A stretch of 64,000 nucleotides of DNA from Auanema rhodensis (Eukaryota; Nematoda; Chromadorea; Rhabditida; Rhabditidae), in NCBI GenBank assembly GCA_964057225.1, contig OZ059897.1, forward strand, positions 3,906,001-3,970,000, in the 5' to 3' direction. Position 1 is the first letter of the stretch, and each line of letters opens with the position of its first letter. The notes under the pieces were generated by a model, which saw nothing but the letters and a program-made list of their open reading frames with translations, did not search any database and had not been told where the DNA came from. Position numbers and translations under genes: made by a program. This document shows, piece after piece, positions 11,380-24,369 of this stretch.

Positions 11380-13134
11380 GATGCGGATTTTTAAGCTGCG
11401 TTGATCTGTGTTATCAGATTTGAGTTAGCTTAAAAATGCACCGAGATATCAACTGATATATGTTCACACTTATATCCTCGATTTTCACCCTGAAGAAATG
11501 ATTTTTTCGTTGAAAAACATTGTCCATCGTATTCGTCTTGAAAAAAGGAATCTAAAAACATCTACTTTTTGTGAAATTAATTAGAAATTTTTCGGGAAAA
11601 TTTTTGTCAAAATGTTTTTGGAAGCAATGTTTAGTGTACATGGGAACTCAACATACACTAATGCATTATTTTTCAAACGATCATAACTAATTTTTGTATA
11701 GAGCGTTTCTCAATGTAGTATAGTGCTGTCGATGCGGATTTTTAAGCTGCGTTGATCTGTGTTATCAGATTTGAGTTAGCTTAAAAATGCACCGAGATAT
11801 CAACTGATATATGGTCACGCTTATATCCTCGATTTTCACCCTGAAGAAATGATTTTTTCGTTGAATAACATTGTCCATCGTCTTCGTCTTGAAAAAAGGA
11901 ATCTAAAAACATCTACTTTTTGTGAAATTATTTAGAAATTTTTCGGGAAAATTTTTGTCAAAATGTTTTTGGAAGCAATGTTGAGTGTACATGGGAACTC
12001 AACATACACTAATGCATTATTTTTCAAACGATCATAACTAATTTTTGTATTAAGCGTTTATCAATGTAGTATAGTGCATTCGATGCGGATTTTTAAGCTG
12101 CGTCGATCTCTGTTATCAGATTTGCGCTAGCTTGGAAATGCACCGAGATATCAACTGATATAGGTTCACACTTATATCCTCGATTTTCACCCTGAAGAAT
12201 TAATTTTTTCGTTGAATAACATTGTCCATCGTCTTTGCCTTGAAAAAAGGAATCTAAAAACATCTACTTTTTGTGAAATTATTTATAAATTTTTCGGGAA
12301 AATTTTTGTCAAAATGTTTTTGGAAGCAATGTTGAGTGTACATGGGAACTCAGCATACACTAATGCATTATTTTTCAAACGATCATAACTAATTTTTGTA
12401 TAGAGCGTTTCTCAATGTAGTATAGTGCATTCGATGCGGATTTTTAAGCTGCGTTGATCTGTGTTATCAGATTTGAGTTAGCTTAAAAATGCACCGAGAT
12501 ATCAACTGATATATGTTCACACTTATATCCTCGATTTTCACCCTGAAGAAATGATTTTTTCGTTGAAAAACATTGTCCATCGTATTCGTCTTGAAAAAAG
12601 GAATCTAAAAACATCTACTTTTTGTGAAATTAATTAGAAATTTTTCGGGAAAATTTTTGTCAAAATGTTTTTGGAAGCAATGTTTAGAGTACATGGGAAC
12701 TCAACATACACTAATGCATTATTTTTCAAACGATCATAACTAATTTTTGTATAGAGCGTTTCTCAATGTAGTATAGTGCTGTCGATGCGGATTTTTAAGC
12801 TGCGTTGATCTGTGTTATCAGATTTGAGTTAGCTTAAAAATGCACCGAGATATCAACTGATATATGGTCACGCTTATATCCTCGATTTTCACCCTGAAGA
12901 AATGATTTTTTCGTTGAATAACATTGTCCATCGTCTTCGTCTTGAAAAAAGGAATCTAAAAACATCTACTTTTTGTGAAATTATTTAGAAATTTTTCGGG
13001 AAAATTTTTGTCAAAATGTTTTTGGAAGCAATGTTGAGTGTACATGGGAACTCAACATACACTAATGCATTATTTTTCAAACGATCATAACTAATTTTTG
13101 TATTAAGCGTTTATCAATGTAGTATAGTGCATTC
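11380..13134 (+). repeat. Five-monomer unit H-I-E'-H-I, second tandem copy (1755 bp)
   Basis: This repeats 9625-11379 monomer by monomer, including GTTTAGTG in the first H and the rare GTTTAGAGTAC in the second H. The last I monomer here has its normal right half (TAGAAA, CTCAAC, TTAAGCGTTTATC), unlike the chimeric one in the first copy. Sharing of rare changes shows that the duplication is recent. Confidence 0.85.
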
Positions 13135-13836
13135 GATGCGGATTTTTAAGCTGCGTCGATCTGTGTTATCAGATTTGCGCTAGCTTGAAAATGCACCGAG
13201 ATATCAACTGATATAGGTTCACACTTATATCCTCGATTTTCACCCTGAAGAATTAATTTTTTCGTTGAATAACATTGTCCATCGTCTTTGCCTTGAAAAA
13301 AGGAATCTAAAAACATCTACTTTTTGTGAAATTATTTAGAAATTTTTCGGGAAAATTTTTGTCACAATGTTTTTGGAAGCAATGTTGAGTGTACATGGGA
13401 ACTCAGCATACACTAATGCATTATTTTTCAAACGATCATAACTAATTTTTGTATAGAGCGTTTCTCAATGTAGTATAGTGCATTCGATGCGGATTTTTAA
13501 GCTGCGTCGATCTGTGTTATCAGATTTGCGCTAGCTTGAAAATGCACCGAGATATCAACTGATATAGGTTCACACTTATATCCTCGATTTTCACCCTGAA
13601 GAATTAATTTTTTCGTTGAATAACATTGTCCATCGTCTTTGCCTTGAAAAAAGGAATCTAAAAACATCTACTTTTTGTGAAATTATTTAGAAATTTTTCG
13701 GGAAAATTTTTGTCAAAATGTTTTTGGAAGCAATGTTGAGTGTACATGGGAACTCAACATACACTAATGCATTATTTTTCAAACGATCATAACTAATTTT
13801 TGTATTAAGCGTTTATCAATGTAGTATAGTGCATTC

Positions 13837-16645
13837 GATGCGGATTTTTAAGCTGCGTCGATCTGTGTTATCAGATTTGCGCTAGCTTAAAAATGCACCG
13901 AGATATCAACTCATATAGGTTCACACTTATATCCTCGATTTTCACCCTGAAGAATTAATTTTTTCGTTGAATAACATTGTCCATCGTCTTTGCCTTGAAA
14001 AAAGGAATCTAAAAACATCTACTTTTTGTGAAATTATTTAGAAATTTTTCGGGAAAATTTTTGTCACAATGTTTTTGGAAGCAATGTTGAGTGTACATGG
14101 GAACTCAGCATACACTAATGCATTATTTTTCAAACGATCATAACTAATTTTTGTATAGAGCGTTTCTCAATGTAGTATAGTGCTGTCGATGCGGATTTTT
14201 AAGCTGCGTTGATCTGTGTTATCAGATTTGAGTTAGCTTAAAAATGCACCGAGATATCAACTGATATATGTTCACGCTTATATCCTCGATTTTCACACTG
14301 AAGAAATGATTTTTTCGTTGAATAACATTGTCCATCGTCTTCGTCTTGAAAAAAGGAATCTAAAAACATCTACTTTTTGTGAAATTATTTATAAATTTTT
14401 CGGGAAAATTTTTGTCAAAATGTTTTTGGAAGCAATGTTGAGTGTACATGGGAACTCAACATACACTAATGCATTATTTTTCAAACGATCATAACTAATT
14501 TTTGTATAGAGCGTTTCTCAATGTAGTATAGTGCATTCGATGCGGATTTTTAAGCTGCGTTGATCTGTGTTATCAGATTTGAGTTAGCTTAAAAATGCAC
14601 CGAGATATCAACTGATATATGTTCACACTTATATCCTCGATTTTCACCCTGAAGAAATGATTTTTTCGTTGAAAAACATTGTCCATCGTATTCGTCTTGA
14701 AAAAAGGAATCTAAAAACATCTACTTTTTGTGAAATTAATTAGAAATTTTTCGGGAAAATTTTTGTCAAAATGTTTTTGGAAGCAATGTTGAGTGTACAT
14801 GGGAACTCAACATACACTAATGCATTATTTTTCAAACGATCATAACTAATTTTTGTATAGAGCGTTTCTCAATGTAGTATAGTGCTGTCGATGCGGATTT
14901 TTAAGCTGCGTTGATCTGTGTTATCAGATTTGAGTTAGCTTAAAAATGCACCGAGATATCAACTGATATATGTTCACGCTTATATCCTCGATTTTCACAC
15001 TGAAGAAATGATTTTTTCGTTGAATAACATTGTCCATCGTCTTCGTCTTGAATAAAGGAATCTAAAAACATCTACTTTTTGTGAAATTATTTATAAATTT
15101 TTCGGGAAAATTTTTGTCAAAATGTTTTTGGAAGCAATGTTGAGTGTACATGGGAACTCAGCATACACTAATGCATTATTTTTCAAACGATCATAACTAG
15201 TTTTTGTATAGAGCGTTTCTCAATGTAGTATAGTGCATTCGATGCGGATTTTTAAGCTGCGTTGATCTGTGTTATCAGATTTGAGTTAGCTTAAAAATGC
15301 ACCGAGATATCAACTGATATATGTTCACGCTTATATCCTCGATTTTCACCCTGAAGAAATGATTTTTTTCGTTGAATAACATTGTCCATCGTCTTCGTCT
15401 TGAAAAAAGGAATCTAAAAACATCTACTTTTTGTGAAATTATTTATAAATTTTTCGGGAAAATTTTTGTCAAAATGTTTTTGGAAGCAATGTTGAGTGTA
15501 CATGGGAACTCAACATACACTAATGCATTATTTTTCAAACGATCATAACTAATTTTTGTATAGAGCGTTTCTCAATGTAGTATAGTGCTGTCGATGCGGA
15601 TTTTTAAGCTGCGTTGATCTGTGTTATCAGATTTGAGTTAGCTTAAAAATGCACCGAGATATCAACTGATATATGTTCACGCTTATATCCTCGATTTTCA
15701 CACTGAAGAAATGATTTTTTCGTTGAATAACATTGTCCATCGTCTTCGTCTTGAAAAAAGGAATCTAAAAACATCTACTTTTTGTGAAATTATTTATAAA
15801 TTTTTCGGGAAAATTTTTGTCAAAATGTTTTTGGAAGCAATGTTGAGTGTACATGGGAACTCAGCATACACTAATGCATTATTTTTCAAACGATCATAAC
15901 TAATTTTTGTATAGAGCGTTTCTCAATGTAGTATAGTGCATTCGATGCGGATTTTTAAGCTGCGTTGATCTGTGTTATCAGATTTGAGTTAGCTTAAAAA
16001 TGCACCGAGATATCAACTGATATATGTTCACACTTATATCCTCGATTTTCACCCTGAAGAAATGATTTTTTCGTTGAAAAACATTGTCCATCGTATTCGT
16101 CTTGAAAAAAGGAATCTAAAAACATCTACTTTTTGTGAAATTAATTAGAAATTTTTCGGGAAAATTTTTGTCAAAATGTTTTTGGAAGCAATGTTTAGTG
16201 TACATGGGAACTCAACATACACTAATGCATTATTTTTCAAACGATCATAACTAATTTTTGTATAGAGCGTTTCTCAATGTAGTATAGTGCTGTCGATGCG
16301 GATTTTTAAGCTGCGTTGATCTGTGTTATCAGATTTGAGTTAGCTTAAAAATGCACCGAGATATCAACTGATATATGGTCACGCTTATATCCTCGATTTT
16401 CACCCTGAAGAAATGATTTTTTCGTTGAATAACATTGTCCATCGTCTTCGTCTTGAAAAAAGGAATCTAAAAACATCTACTTTTTGTGAAATTATTTAGA
16501 AATTTTTCGGGAAAATTTTTGTCAAAATGTTTTTCGAAGCAATGTTGAGTGTACATGGGAACTCAACATACACTAATGCATTATTTTTCAAACGATCATA
16601 ACTAATTTTTGTATTAAGCGTTTATCAATGTAGTATAGTGCATTC
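13837..16645 (+). repeat. Eight-monomer cassette G-A-H-A-B'-A-H-I, copy 1 (2809 bp)
   Basis: The cassette recurs at 19806-22614 with the same order and the same 2809-bp length, including the one-base T-run expansion ATTTTTTTCG in the B' monomer (about 15362). Private changes here are GAATAAAGG (about 15051), which closes the open frame in that A monomer, and TTTTCGAAGC (about 16533) in the I monomer. Copies lie 5969 bp apart, 17 monomers plus two bases. Confidence 0.8.
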
Positions 16646-18401
16646 GATGCGGATTTTTAAGCTGCGTTGATCTGTGTTATCAGATTTGAGTTAGCTTAAA
16701 AATGCACCGAGATATCAACTGATATATGTTCACGCTTATATCCTCGATTTTCACCCTGAAGAAATGATTTTTTCGTTGAATAACATTGTCCATCGTCTTC
16801 GTCTTGAAAAAAGGAATCTAAAAACATCTACTTTTTGTGAAATTATTTAGAAATTTTTCGGGAAAATTTTTGTCAAAATGTTTTTGGAAGCAATGTTGAG
16901 TGTACATGGGAACTCAACATACACTAATGCATTATTTTTCAAACGATCATAACTAATTTTTGTATTAAGCGTTTATCAATGTAGTATAGTGCTGTCGATG
17001 CGGATTTTTAAGCTGCGTTGATCTGTGTTATCAGATTTGAGTTAGCTTAAAAATGCACCGAGATATCAACTGATATAGGTTCACACTTATATCCTCGATT
17101 TTCACCCTGAAGAATTAATTTTTTCGTTGAATAACATTGTCCATCGTCTTTGCCTTGAAAAAAGGAATCTAAAAACATCTACTTTTTGTGAAATTATTTA
17201 GAAATTTTTCGGGAAAATTTTTGTCAAAATGTTTTTGGAAGCAATGTTGAGTGTACATGGGAACTCAACATACACTAATGCATTATTTTTCAAACGATCA
17301 TAACTAATTTTTGTATAGAGCGTTTCTCAATGTAGTATAGTGCATTCGATGCGGATTTTTAAGCTGCGTTGATCTGTGTTATCAGATTTGAGTTATCTTA
17401 AAAATGCACCGAGATATCAACTGATATATGTTCACGCTTATATCCTCGATTTTCACCCTGAAGAAATGATTTTTTCGTTGAATAACATTTACCATCGTCT
17501 TCGTCTTGAAAAAAGGAATCTAAAAACATCTACTTTTTGTGAAATTATTTAGAAATTTTTCGGGAAAATTTTTGTCAAAATGTTTTTGGAAGCAATGTTG
17601 AGTGTACATGGGAACTCAACATACACTAATGCATTATTTTTCAAACGATCATAACTAATTTTTGTATTAAGCGTTTATCAATGTAGTATAGTGCATTCGA
17701 TGCGGATTTTTAAGCTGCGTTGATCTGTGTTATCAGATTTGAGTTAGCTTAAAAATGCACCGAGATATCAACTGATATATGTTCACGCTTATATCCTCGA
17801 TTTTCACCCTGAAGAAATGATTTTTTTCGTTGAATAACATTGTCCATCGTCTTCGTCTTGAAAAAAGGAATCTAAAAACATCTACTTTTTGTGAAATTAT
17901 TTAGAAATTTTTCGGGAAAATTTTTGTCACAATGTTTTTGGAAGCAATGTTGAGTGTACATGGGAACTCAGCATACACTAATGCATTATTTTTCAAACGA
18001 TCATAACTAATTTTTGTATTAAGCGTTTATCAATGTAGTATAGTGCATTCGATGCGGATTTTTAAGCTGCGTTGATCTGTGTTATCAGATTTGAGTTAGC
18101 TTAAAAATGCACCGAGATATCAACTGATATATGTTCACGCTTATATCCTCGATTTTCACCCTGAAGAAATGATTTTTTCGTTGAATAACATTGTCCATCG
18201 TCTTCGTCTTGAAAAAAGGAATCTAAAAACATCTACTTTTTGTGAAATTATTTAGAAATTTTTCGGGAAAATTTTTGTCAAAATGTTTTTGGAAGCAATG
18301 TTGAGTGTACATGGGAACTCAACATACACTAATGCATTATTTTTCAAACGATCATAACTAATTTTTGTATTAAGCGTTTATCAATGTAGTATAGTGCATT
18401 C

Positions 18402-21209
18402 GATGCGGATTTTTAAGCTGCGTCGATCTCTGTTATCAGATTTGCGCTAGCTTGGAAATGCACCGAGATATCAACTGATATAGGTTCACACTTATATCCT
18501 CGATTTTCACCCTGAAGAATTAATTTTTTCGTTGAATAACATTGTCCATCGTCTTTGCCTTGAAAAAAGGAATCTAAAAACATCTACTTTTTGTGAAATT
18601 ATTTAGAAATTTTTCGGGAAAATTTTTGTCACAATGTTTTTGGAAGCAATGTTGAGTGTACATGGGAACTCAGCATACACTAATGCATTATTTTTCAAAC
18701 GATCATAACTAATTTTTGTATAGAGCGTTTCTCAATGTAGTATAGTGCTGTCGATGCGGATTTTTAAGCTGCGTTGATCTGTGTTATCAGATTTGAGTTA
18801 GCTTAAAAATGCACCGAGATATCAACTGATATAGGTTCACACTTATATCCTCGATTTTCACCCTGAAGAATTAATTTTTTCGTTGAATAACATTGTCCAT
18901 CGTCTTTGCCTTGAAAAAAGGAATCTAAAAACATCTACTTTTTGTGAAATTATTTAGAAATTTTTCGGGAAAATTTTTGTCAAAATGTTTTTGGAAGCAA
19001 TGTTGAGTGTACATGGGAACTCAACATACACTAATGCATTATTTTTCAAACGATCATAACTAATTTTTGTATAGAGCGTTTCTCAATGTAGTATAGTGCA
19101 TTCGATGCGGATTTTTAAGCTGCGTTGATCTGTGTTATCAGATTTGAGTTATCTTAAAAATGCACCGAGATATCAACTGATATATGTTCACGCTTATATC
19201 CTCGATTTTCACCCTGAAGAAATGATTTTTTCGTTGAATAACATTTACCATCGTCTTCGTCTTGAAAAAAGGAATCTAAAAACATCTACTTTTTGTGAAA
19301 TTATTTAGAAATTTTTCGGGAAAATTTTTGTCAAAATGTTTTTGGAAGCAATGTTGAGTGTACATGGGAACTCAACATACACTAATGCATTATTTTTCAA
19401 ACGATCATAACTAATTTTTGTATTAAGCGTTTATCAATGTAGTATAGTGCATTCGATGCGGATTTTTAAGCTGCGTTGATCTGTGTTATCAGATTTGAGT
19501 TAGCTTAAAAATGCACCGAGATATCAACTGATATATGTTCACGCTTATATCCTCGATTTTCACCCTGAAGAAATGATTTTTTCGTTGAATAACATTGTCC
19601 ATCGTCTTCGTCTTGAAAAAAGGAATCTAAAAACATCTACTTTTTGTGAAATTATTTAGAAATTTTTCGGGAAAATTTTTGTCAAAATGTTTTTGGAAGC
19701 AATGTTGAGTGTACATGGGAACTCAACATACACTAATGCATTATTTTTCAAACGATCATAACTAATTTTTGTATTAAGCGTTTATCAATGTAGTATAGTG
19801 CATTCGATGCGGATTTTTAAGCTGCGTCGATCTGTGTTATCAGATTTGCGCTAGCTTAAAAATGCACCGAGATATCAACTCATATAGGTTCACACTTATA
19901 TCCTCGATTTTCACCCTGAAGAATTAATTTTTTCGTTGAATAACATTGTCCATCGTCTTTGCCTTGAAAAAAGGAATCTAAAAACATCTACTTTTTGTGA
20001 AATTATTTAGAAATTTTTCGGGAAAATTTTTGTCACAATGTTTTTGGAAGCAATGTTGAGTGTACATGGGAACTCAGCATACACTAATGCATTATTTTTC
20101 AAACGATCATAACTAATTTTTGTATAGAGCGTTTCTCAATGTAGTATAGTGCTGTCGATGCGGATTTTTAAGCTGCGTTGATCTGTGTTATCAGATTTGA
20201 GTTAGCTTAAAAATGCACCGAGATATCAACTGATATATGTTCACGCTTATATCCTCGATTTTCACACTGAAGAAATGATTTTTTCGTTGAATAACATTGT
20301 CCATCGTCTTCGTCTTGAAAAAAGGAATCTAAAAACATCTACTTTTTGTGAAATTATTTATAAATTTTTCGGGAAAATTTTTGTCAAAATGTTTTTGGAA
20401 GCAATGTTGAGTGTACATGGGAACTCAACATACACTAATGCATTATTTTTCAAACGATCATAACTAATTTTTGTATAGAGCGTTTCTCAATGTAGTATAG
20501 TGCATTCGATGCGGATTTTTAAGCTGCGTTGATCTGTGTTATCAGATTTGAGTTAGCTTAAAAATGCACCGAGATATCAACTGATATATGTTCACACTTA
20601 TATCCTCGATTTTCACCCTGAAGAAATGATTTTTTCGTTGAAAAACATTGTCCATCGTATTCGTCTTGAAAAAAGGAATCTAAAAACATCTACTTTTTGT
20701 GAAATTAATTAGAAATTTTTCGGGAAAATTTTTGTCAAAATGTTTTTGGAAGCAATGTTGAGTGTACATGGGAACTCAACATACACTAATGCATTATTTT
20801 TCAAACGATCATAACTAATTTTTGTATAGAGCGTTTCTCAATGTAGTATAGTGCTGTCGATGCGGATTTTTAAGCTGCGTTGATCTGTGTTATCAGATTT
20901 GAGTTAGCTTAAAAATGCACCGAGATATCAACTGATATATGTTCACGCTTATATCCTCGATTTTCACACTGAAGAAATGATTTTTTCGTTGAATAACATT
21001 GTCCATCGTCTTCGTCTTGAAAAAAGGAATCTAAAAACATCTACTTTTTGTGAAATTATTTATAAATTTTTCGGGAAAATTTTTGTCAAAATGTTTTTGG
21101 AAGCAATGTTGAGTGTACATGGGAACTCAGCATACACTAATGCATTATTTTTCAAACGATCATAACTAGTTTTTGTATAGAGCGTTTCTCAATGTAGTAT
21201 AGTGCATTC
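18402..21209 (+). repeat. Eight-monomer HOR unit E-F-C'-D-G-A-H-A (2808 bp)
   Basis: The unit is exactly eight times 351 bp. It opens with CGATCTCTG and GCGCTAGCTTGGAAATG (E), continues with the GCTGTCG and ATATAGG monomer (F), GAGTTATCTT with CATTTACC (C'), the D type, the ACTCATATAGG monomer (G), then A with CTCAAC, H with TTAATTAG, and A with CTCAGC and the TAGTTTTTG tail. The same order and length recur at 25423-28230, 7021 bp downstream. The E-F-C'-D-G part also occurs at 6465-8219. This order is the best candidate for the ancestral HOR of the left domain. Confidence 0.8.
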
Positions 21210-22614
21210 GATGCGGATTTTTAAGCTGCGTTGATCTGTGTTATCAGATTTGAGTTAGCTTAAAAATGCACCGAGATATCAACTGATATATGTTCACGCT
21301 TATATCCTCGATTTTCACCCTGAAGAAATGATTTTTTTCGTTGAATAACATTGTCCATCGTCTTCGTCTTGAAAAAAGGAATCTAAAAACATCTACTTTT
21401 TGTGAAATTATTTATAAATTTTTCGGGAAAATTTTTGTCAAAATGTTTTTGGAAGCAATGTTGAGTGTACATGGGAACTCAACATACACTAATGCATTAT
21501 TTTTCAAACGATCATAACTAATTTTTGTATAGAGCGTTTCTCAATGTAGTATAGTGCTGTCGATGCGGATTTTTAAGCTGCGTTGATCTGTGTTATCAGA
21601 TTTGAGTTAGCTTAAAAATGCACCGAGATATCAACTGATATATGTTCACGCTTATATCCTCGATTTTCACACTGAAGAAATGATTTTTTCGTTGAATAAC
21701 ATTGTCCATCGTCTTCGTCTTGAAAAAAGGAATCTAAAAACATCTACTTTTTGTGAAATTATTTATAAATTTTTCGGGAAAATTTTTGTCAAAATGTTTT
21801 TGGAAGCAATGTTGAGTGTACATGGGAACTCAGCATACACTAATGCATTATTTTTCAAACGATCATAACTAATTTTTGTATAGAGCGTTTCTCAATGTAG
21901 TATAGTGCATTCGATGCGGATTTTTAAGCTGCGTTGATCTGTGTTATCAGATTTGAGTTAGCTTAAAAATGCACCGAGATATCAACTGATATATGTTCAC
22001 ACTTATATCCTCGATTTTCACCCTGAAGAAATGATTTTTTCGTTGAAAAACATTGTCCATCGTATTCGTCTTGAAAAAAGGAATCTAAAAACATCTACTT
22101 TTTGTGAAATTAATTAGAAATTTTTCGGGAAAATTTTTGTCAAAATGTTTTTGGAAGCAATGTTTAGTGTACATGGGAACTCAACATACACTAATGCATT
22201 ATTTTTCAAACGATCATAACTAATTTTTGTATAGAGCGTTTCTCAATGTAGTATAGTGCTGTCGATGCGGATTTTTAAGCTGCGTTGATCTGTGTTATCA
22301 GATTTGAGTTAGCTTAAAAATGCACCGAGATATCAACTGATATATGGTCACGCTTATATCCTCGATTTTCACCCTGAAGAAATGATTTTTTCGTTGAATA
22401 ACATTGTCCATCGTCTTCGTCTTGAAAAAAGGAATCTAAAAACATCTACTTTTTGTGAAATTATTTAGAAATTTTTCGGGAAAATTTTTGTCAAAATGTT
22501 TTTGGAAGCAATGTTGAGTGTACATGGGAACTCAACATACACTAATGCATTATTTTTCAAACGATCATAACTAATTTTTGTATTAAGCGTTTATCAATGT
22601 AGTATAGTGCATTC
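19806..22614 (+). repeat. Eight-monomer cassette G-A-H-A-B'-A-H-I, copy 2 (2809 bp)
   Basis: Same order and length as 13837-16645. It overlaps the eight-monomer unit 18402-21209 because the two descriptions are different phases of one longer repeating order. The T-run expansion in B' is shared (about 21332). GTTTAGTG in the second H is shared with the first H of both five-monomer copies at 9625 and 11380. Confidence 0.8.
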
Positions 22615-23316
22615 GATGCGGATTTTTAAGCTGCGTCGATCTGTGTTATCAGATTTGCGCTAGCTTGAAAATGCACCGAGATATCAACTGATATAGGTTC
22701 ACACTTATATCCTCGATTTTCACCCTGAAGAATTAATTTTTTCGTTGAATAACATTGTCCATCGTCTTTGCCTTGAAAAAAGGAATCTAAAAACATCTAC
22801 TTTTTGTGAAATTATTTAGAAATTTTTCGGGAAAATTTTTGTCACAATGTTTTTGGAAGCAATGTTGAGTGTACATGGGAACTCAGCATACACTAATGCA
22901 TTATTTTTCAAACGATCATAACTAATTTTTGTATAGAGCGTTTCTCAATGTAGTATAGTGCTGTCGATGCGGATTTTTAAGCTGCGTTGATCTGTGTTAT
23001 CAGATTTGAGTTGGCTTAAAAATGCACCGAGATATCAACTGATATATGTTCACGCTTATATCCTCGATTTTCACACTGAAGAAATGATTTTTTCGTTGAA
23101 TAACATTGTCCATCGTCTTCGTCTTGAAAAAAGGAATCTAAAAACATCTACTTTTTGTGAAATTATTTATAAATTTTTCGGGAAAATTTTTGTCAAAATG
23201 TTTTTGGAAGCAATGTTGAGTGTACATGGGAACTCAGCATACACTAATGCATTATTTTTCAAACGATCATAACTAGTTTTTGTATAGAGCGTTTCTCAAT
23301 GTAGTATAGTGCATTC
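22264..23316 (+). repeat. Three-monomer unit I-J-A'' copy 1 (1053 bp)
   Basis: I (ATGGTCACG), J (GCGCTAGCTTGAAAATG) and A'' (an A with GAGTTGGCTT instead of GAGTTAGCTT). The same trio follows at once at 23317-24369. The GGCTT change removes a TAG and extends the open frame upstream as far as a GTG at 22994, giving 92 codons; an ATG-started frame is still 62 codons. Confidence 0.8.
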
Positions 23317-24369
23317 GATGCGGATTTTTAAGCTGCGTTGATCTGTGTTATCAGATTTGAGTTAGCTTAAAAATGCACCGAGATATCAACTGATATATGG
23401 TCACGCTTATATCCTCGATTTTCACCCTGAAGAAATGATTTTTTCGTTGAATAACATTGTCCATCGTCTTCGTCTTGAAAAAAGGAATCTAAAAACATCT
23501 ACTTTTTGTGAAATTATTTAGAAATTTTTCGGGAAAATTTTTGTCAAAATGTTTTTGGAAGCAATGTTGAGTGTACATGGGAACTCAACATACACTAATG
23601 CATTATTTTTCAAACGATCATAACTAATTTTTGTATTAAGCGTTCATCAATGTAGTATAGTGCATTCGATGCGGATTTTTAAGCTGCGTCGATCTGTGTT
23701 ATCAGATTTGCGCTAGCTTGAAAATGCACCGAGATATCAACTGATATAGGTTCACACTTATATCCTCGATTTTCACCCTGAAGAATTAATTTTTTCGTTG
23801 AATAACATTGTCCATCGTCTTTGCCTTGAAAAAAGGAATCTAAAAACATCTACTTTTTGTGAAATTATTTAGAAATTTTTCGGGAAAATTTTTGTCACAA
23901 TGTTTTTGGAAGCAATGTTGAGTGTACATGGGAACTCAGCATACACTAATGCATTATTTTTCAAACGATCATAACTAATTTTTGTATAGAGCGTTTCTCA
24001 ATGTAGTATAGTGCTGTCGATGCGGATTTTTAAGCTGCGTTGATCTGTGTTATCAGATTTGAGTTGGCTTAAAAATGCACCGAGATATCAACTGATATAT
24101 GTTCACGCTTATATCCTCGATTTTCACACTGAAGAAATGATTTTTTCGTTGAATAACATTGTCCATCGTCTTCGTCTTGAAAAAAGGAATCTAAAAACAT
24201 CTACTTTTTGTGAAATTATTTATAAATTTTTCGGGAAAATATTTGTCAAAATGTTTTTGGAAGCAATGTTGAGTGTACATGGGAACTCAGCATACACTAA
24301 TGCATTATTTTTCAAACGATCATAACTAGTTTTTGTATAGAGCGTTTCTCAATGTAGTATAGTGCATTC
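23317..24369 (+). repeat. Three-monomer unit I-J-A'' copy 2 (1053 bp)
   Basis: Tandem copy of 22264-23316. The first monomer is I by body but is preceded by GCATTCG, not the usual GCTGTCG, because it follows an A'' tail with TAGTTTTTG; this marks the junction. Private changes are GCGTTCATC (about 23641) and GAAAATATTTGTC (about 24240). A third I-J-A'' trio occurs at about 30688-31740. Confidence 0.8.

Noticed and set aside
22994-23272. 92-codon frames at 22994, 24047 and 31418 as longer genes
   Set aside because: The extra 30 codons start at GTG, not ATG, and exist only because GAGTTGGCTT removes a TAG. They read through ordinary satellite sequence.
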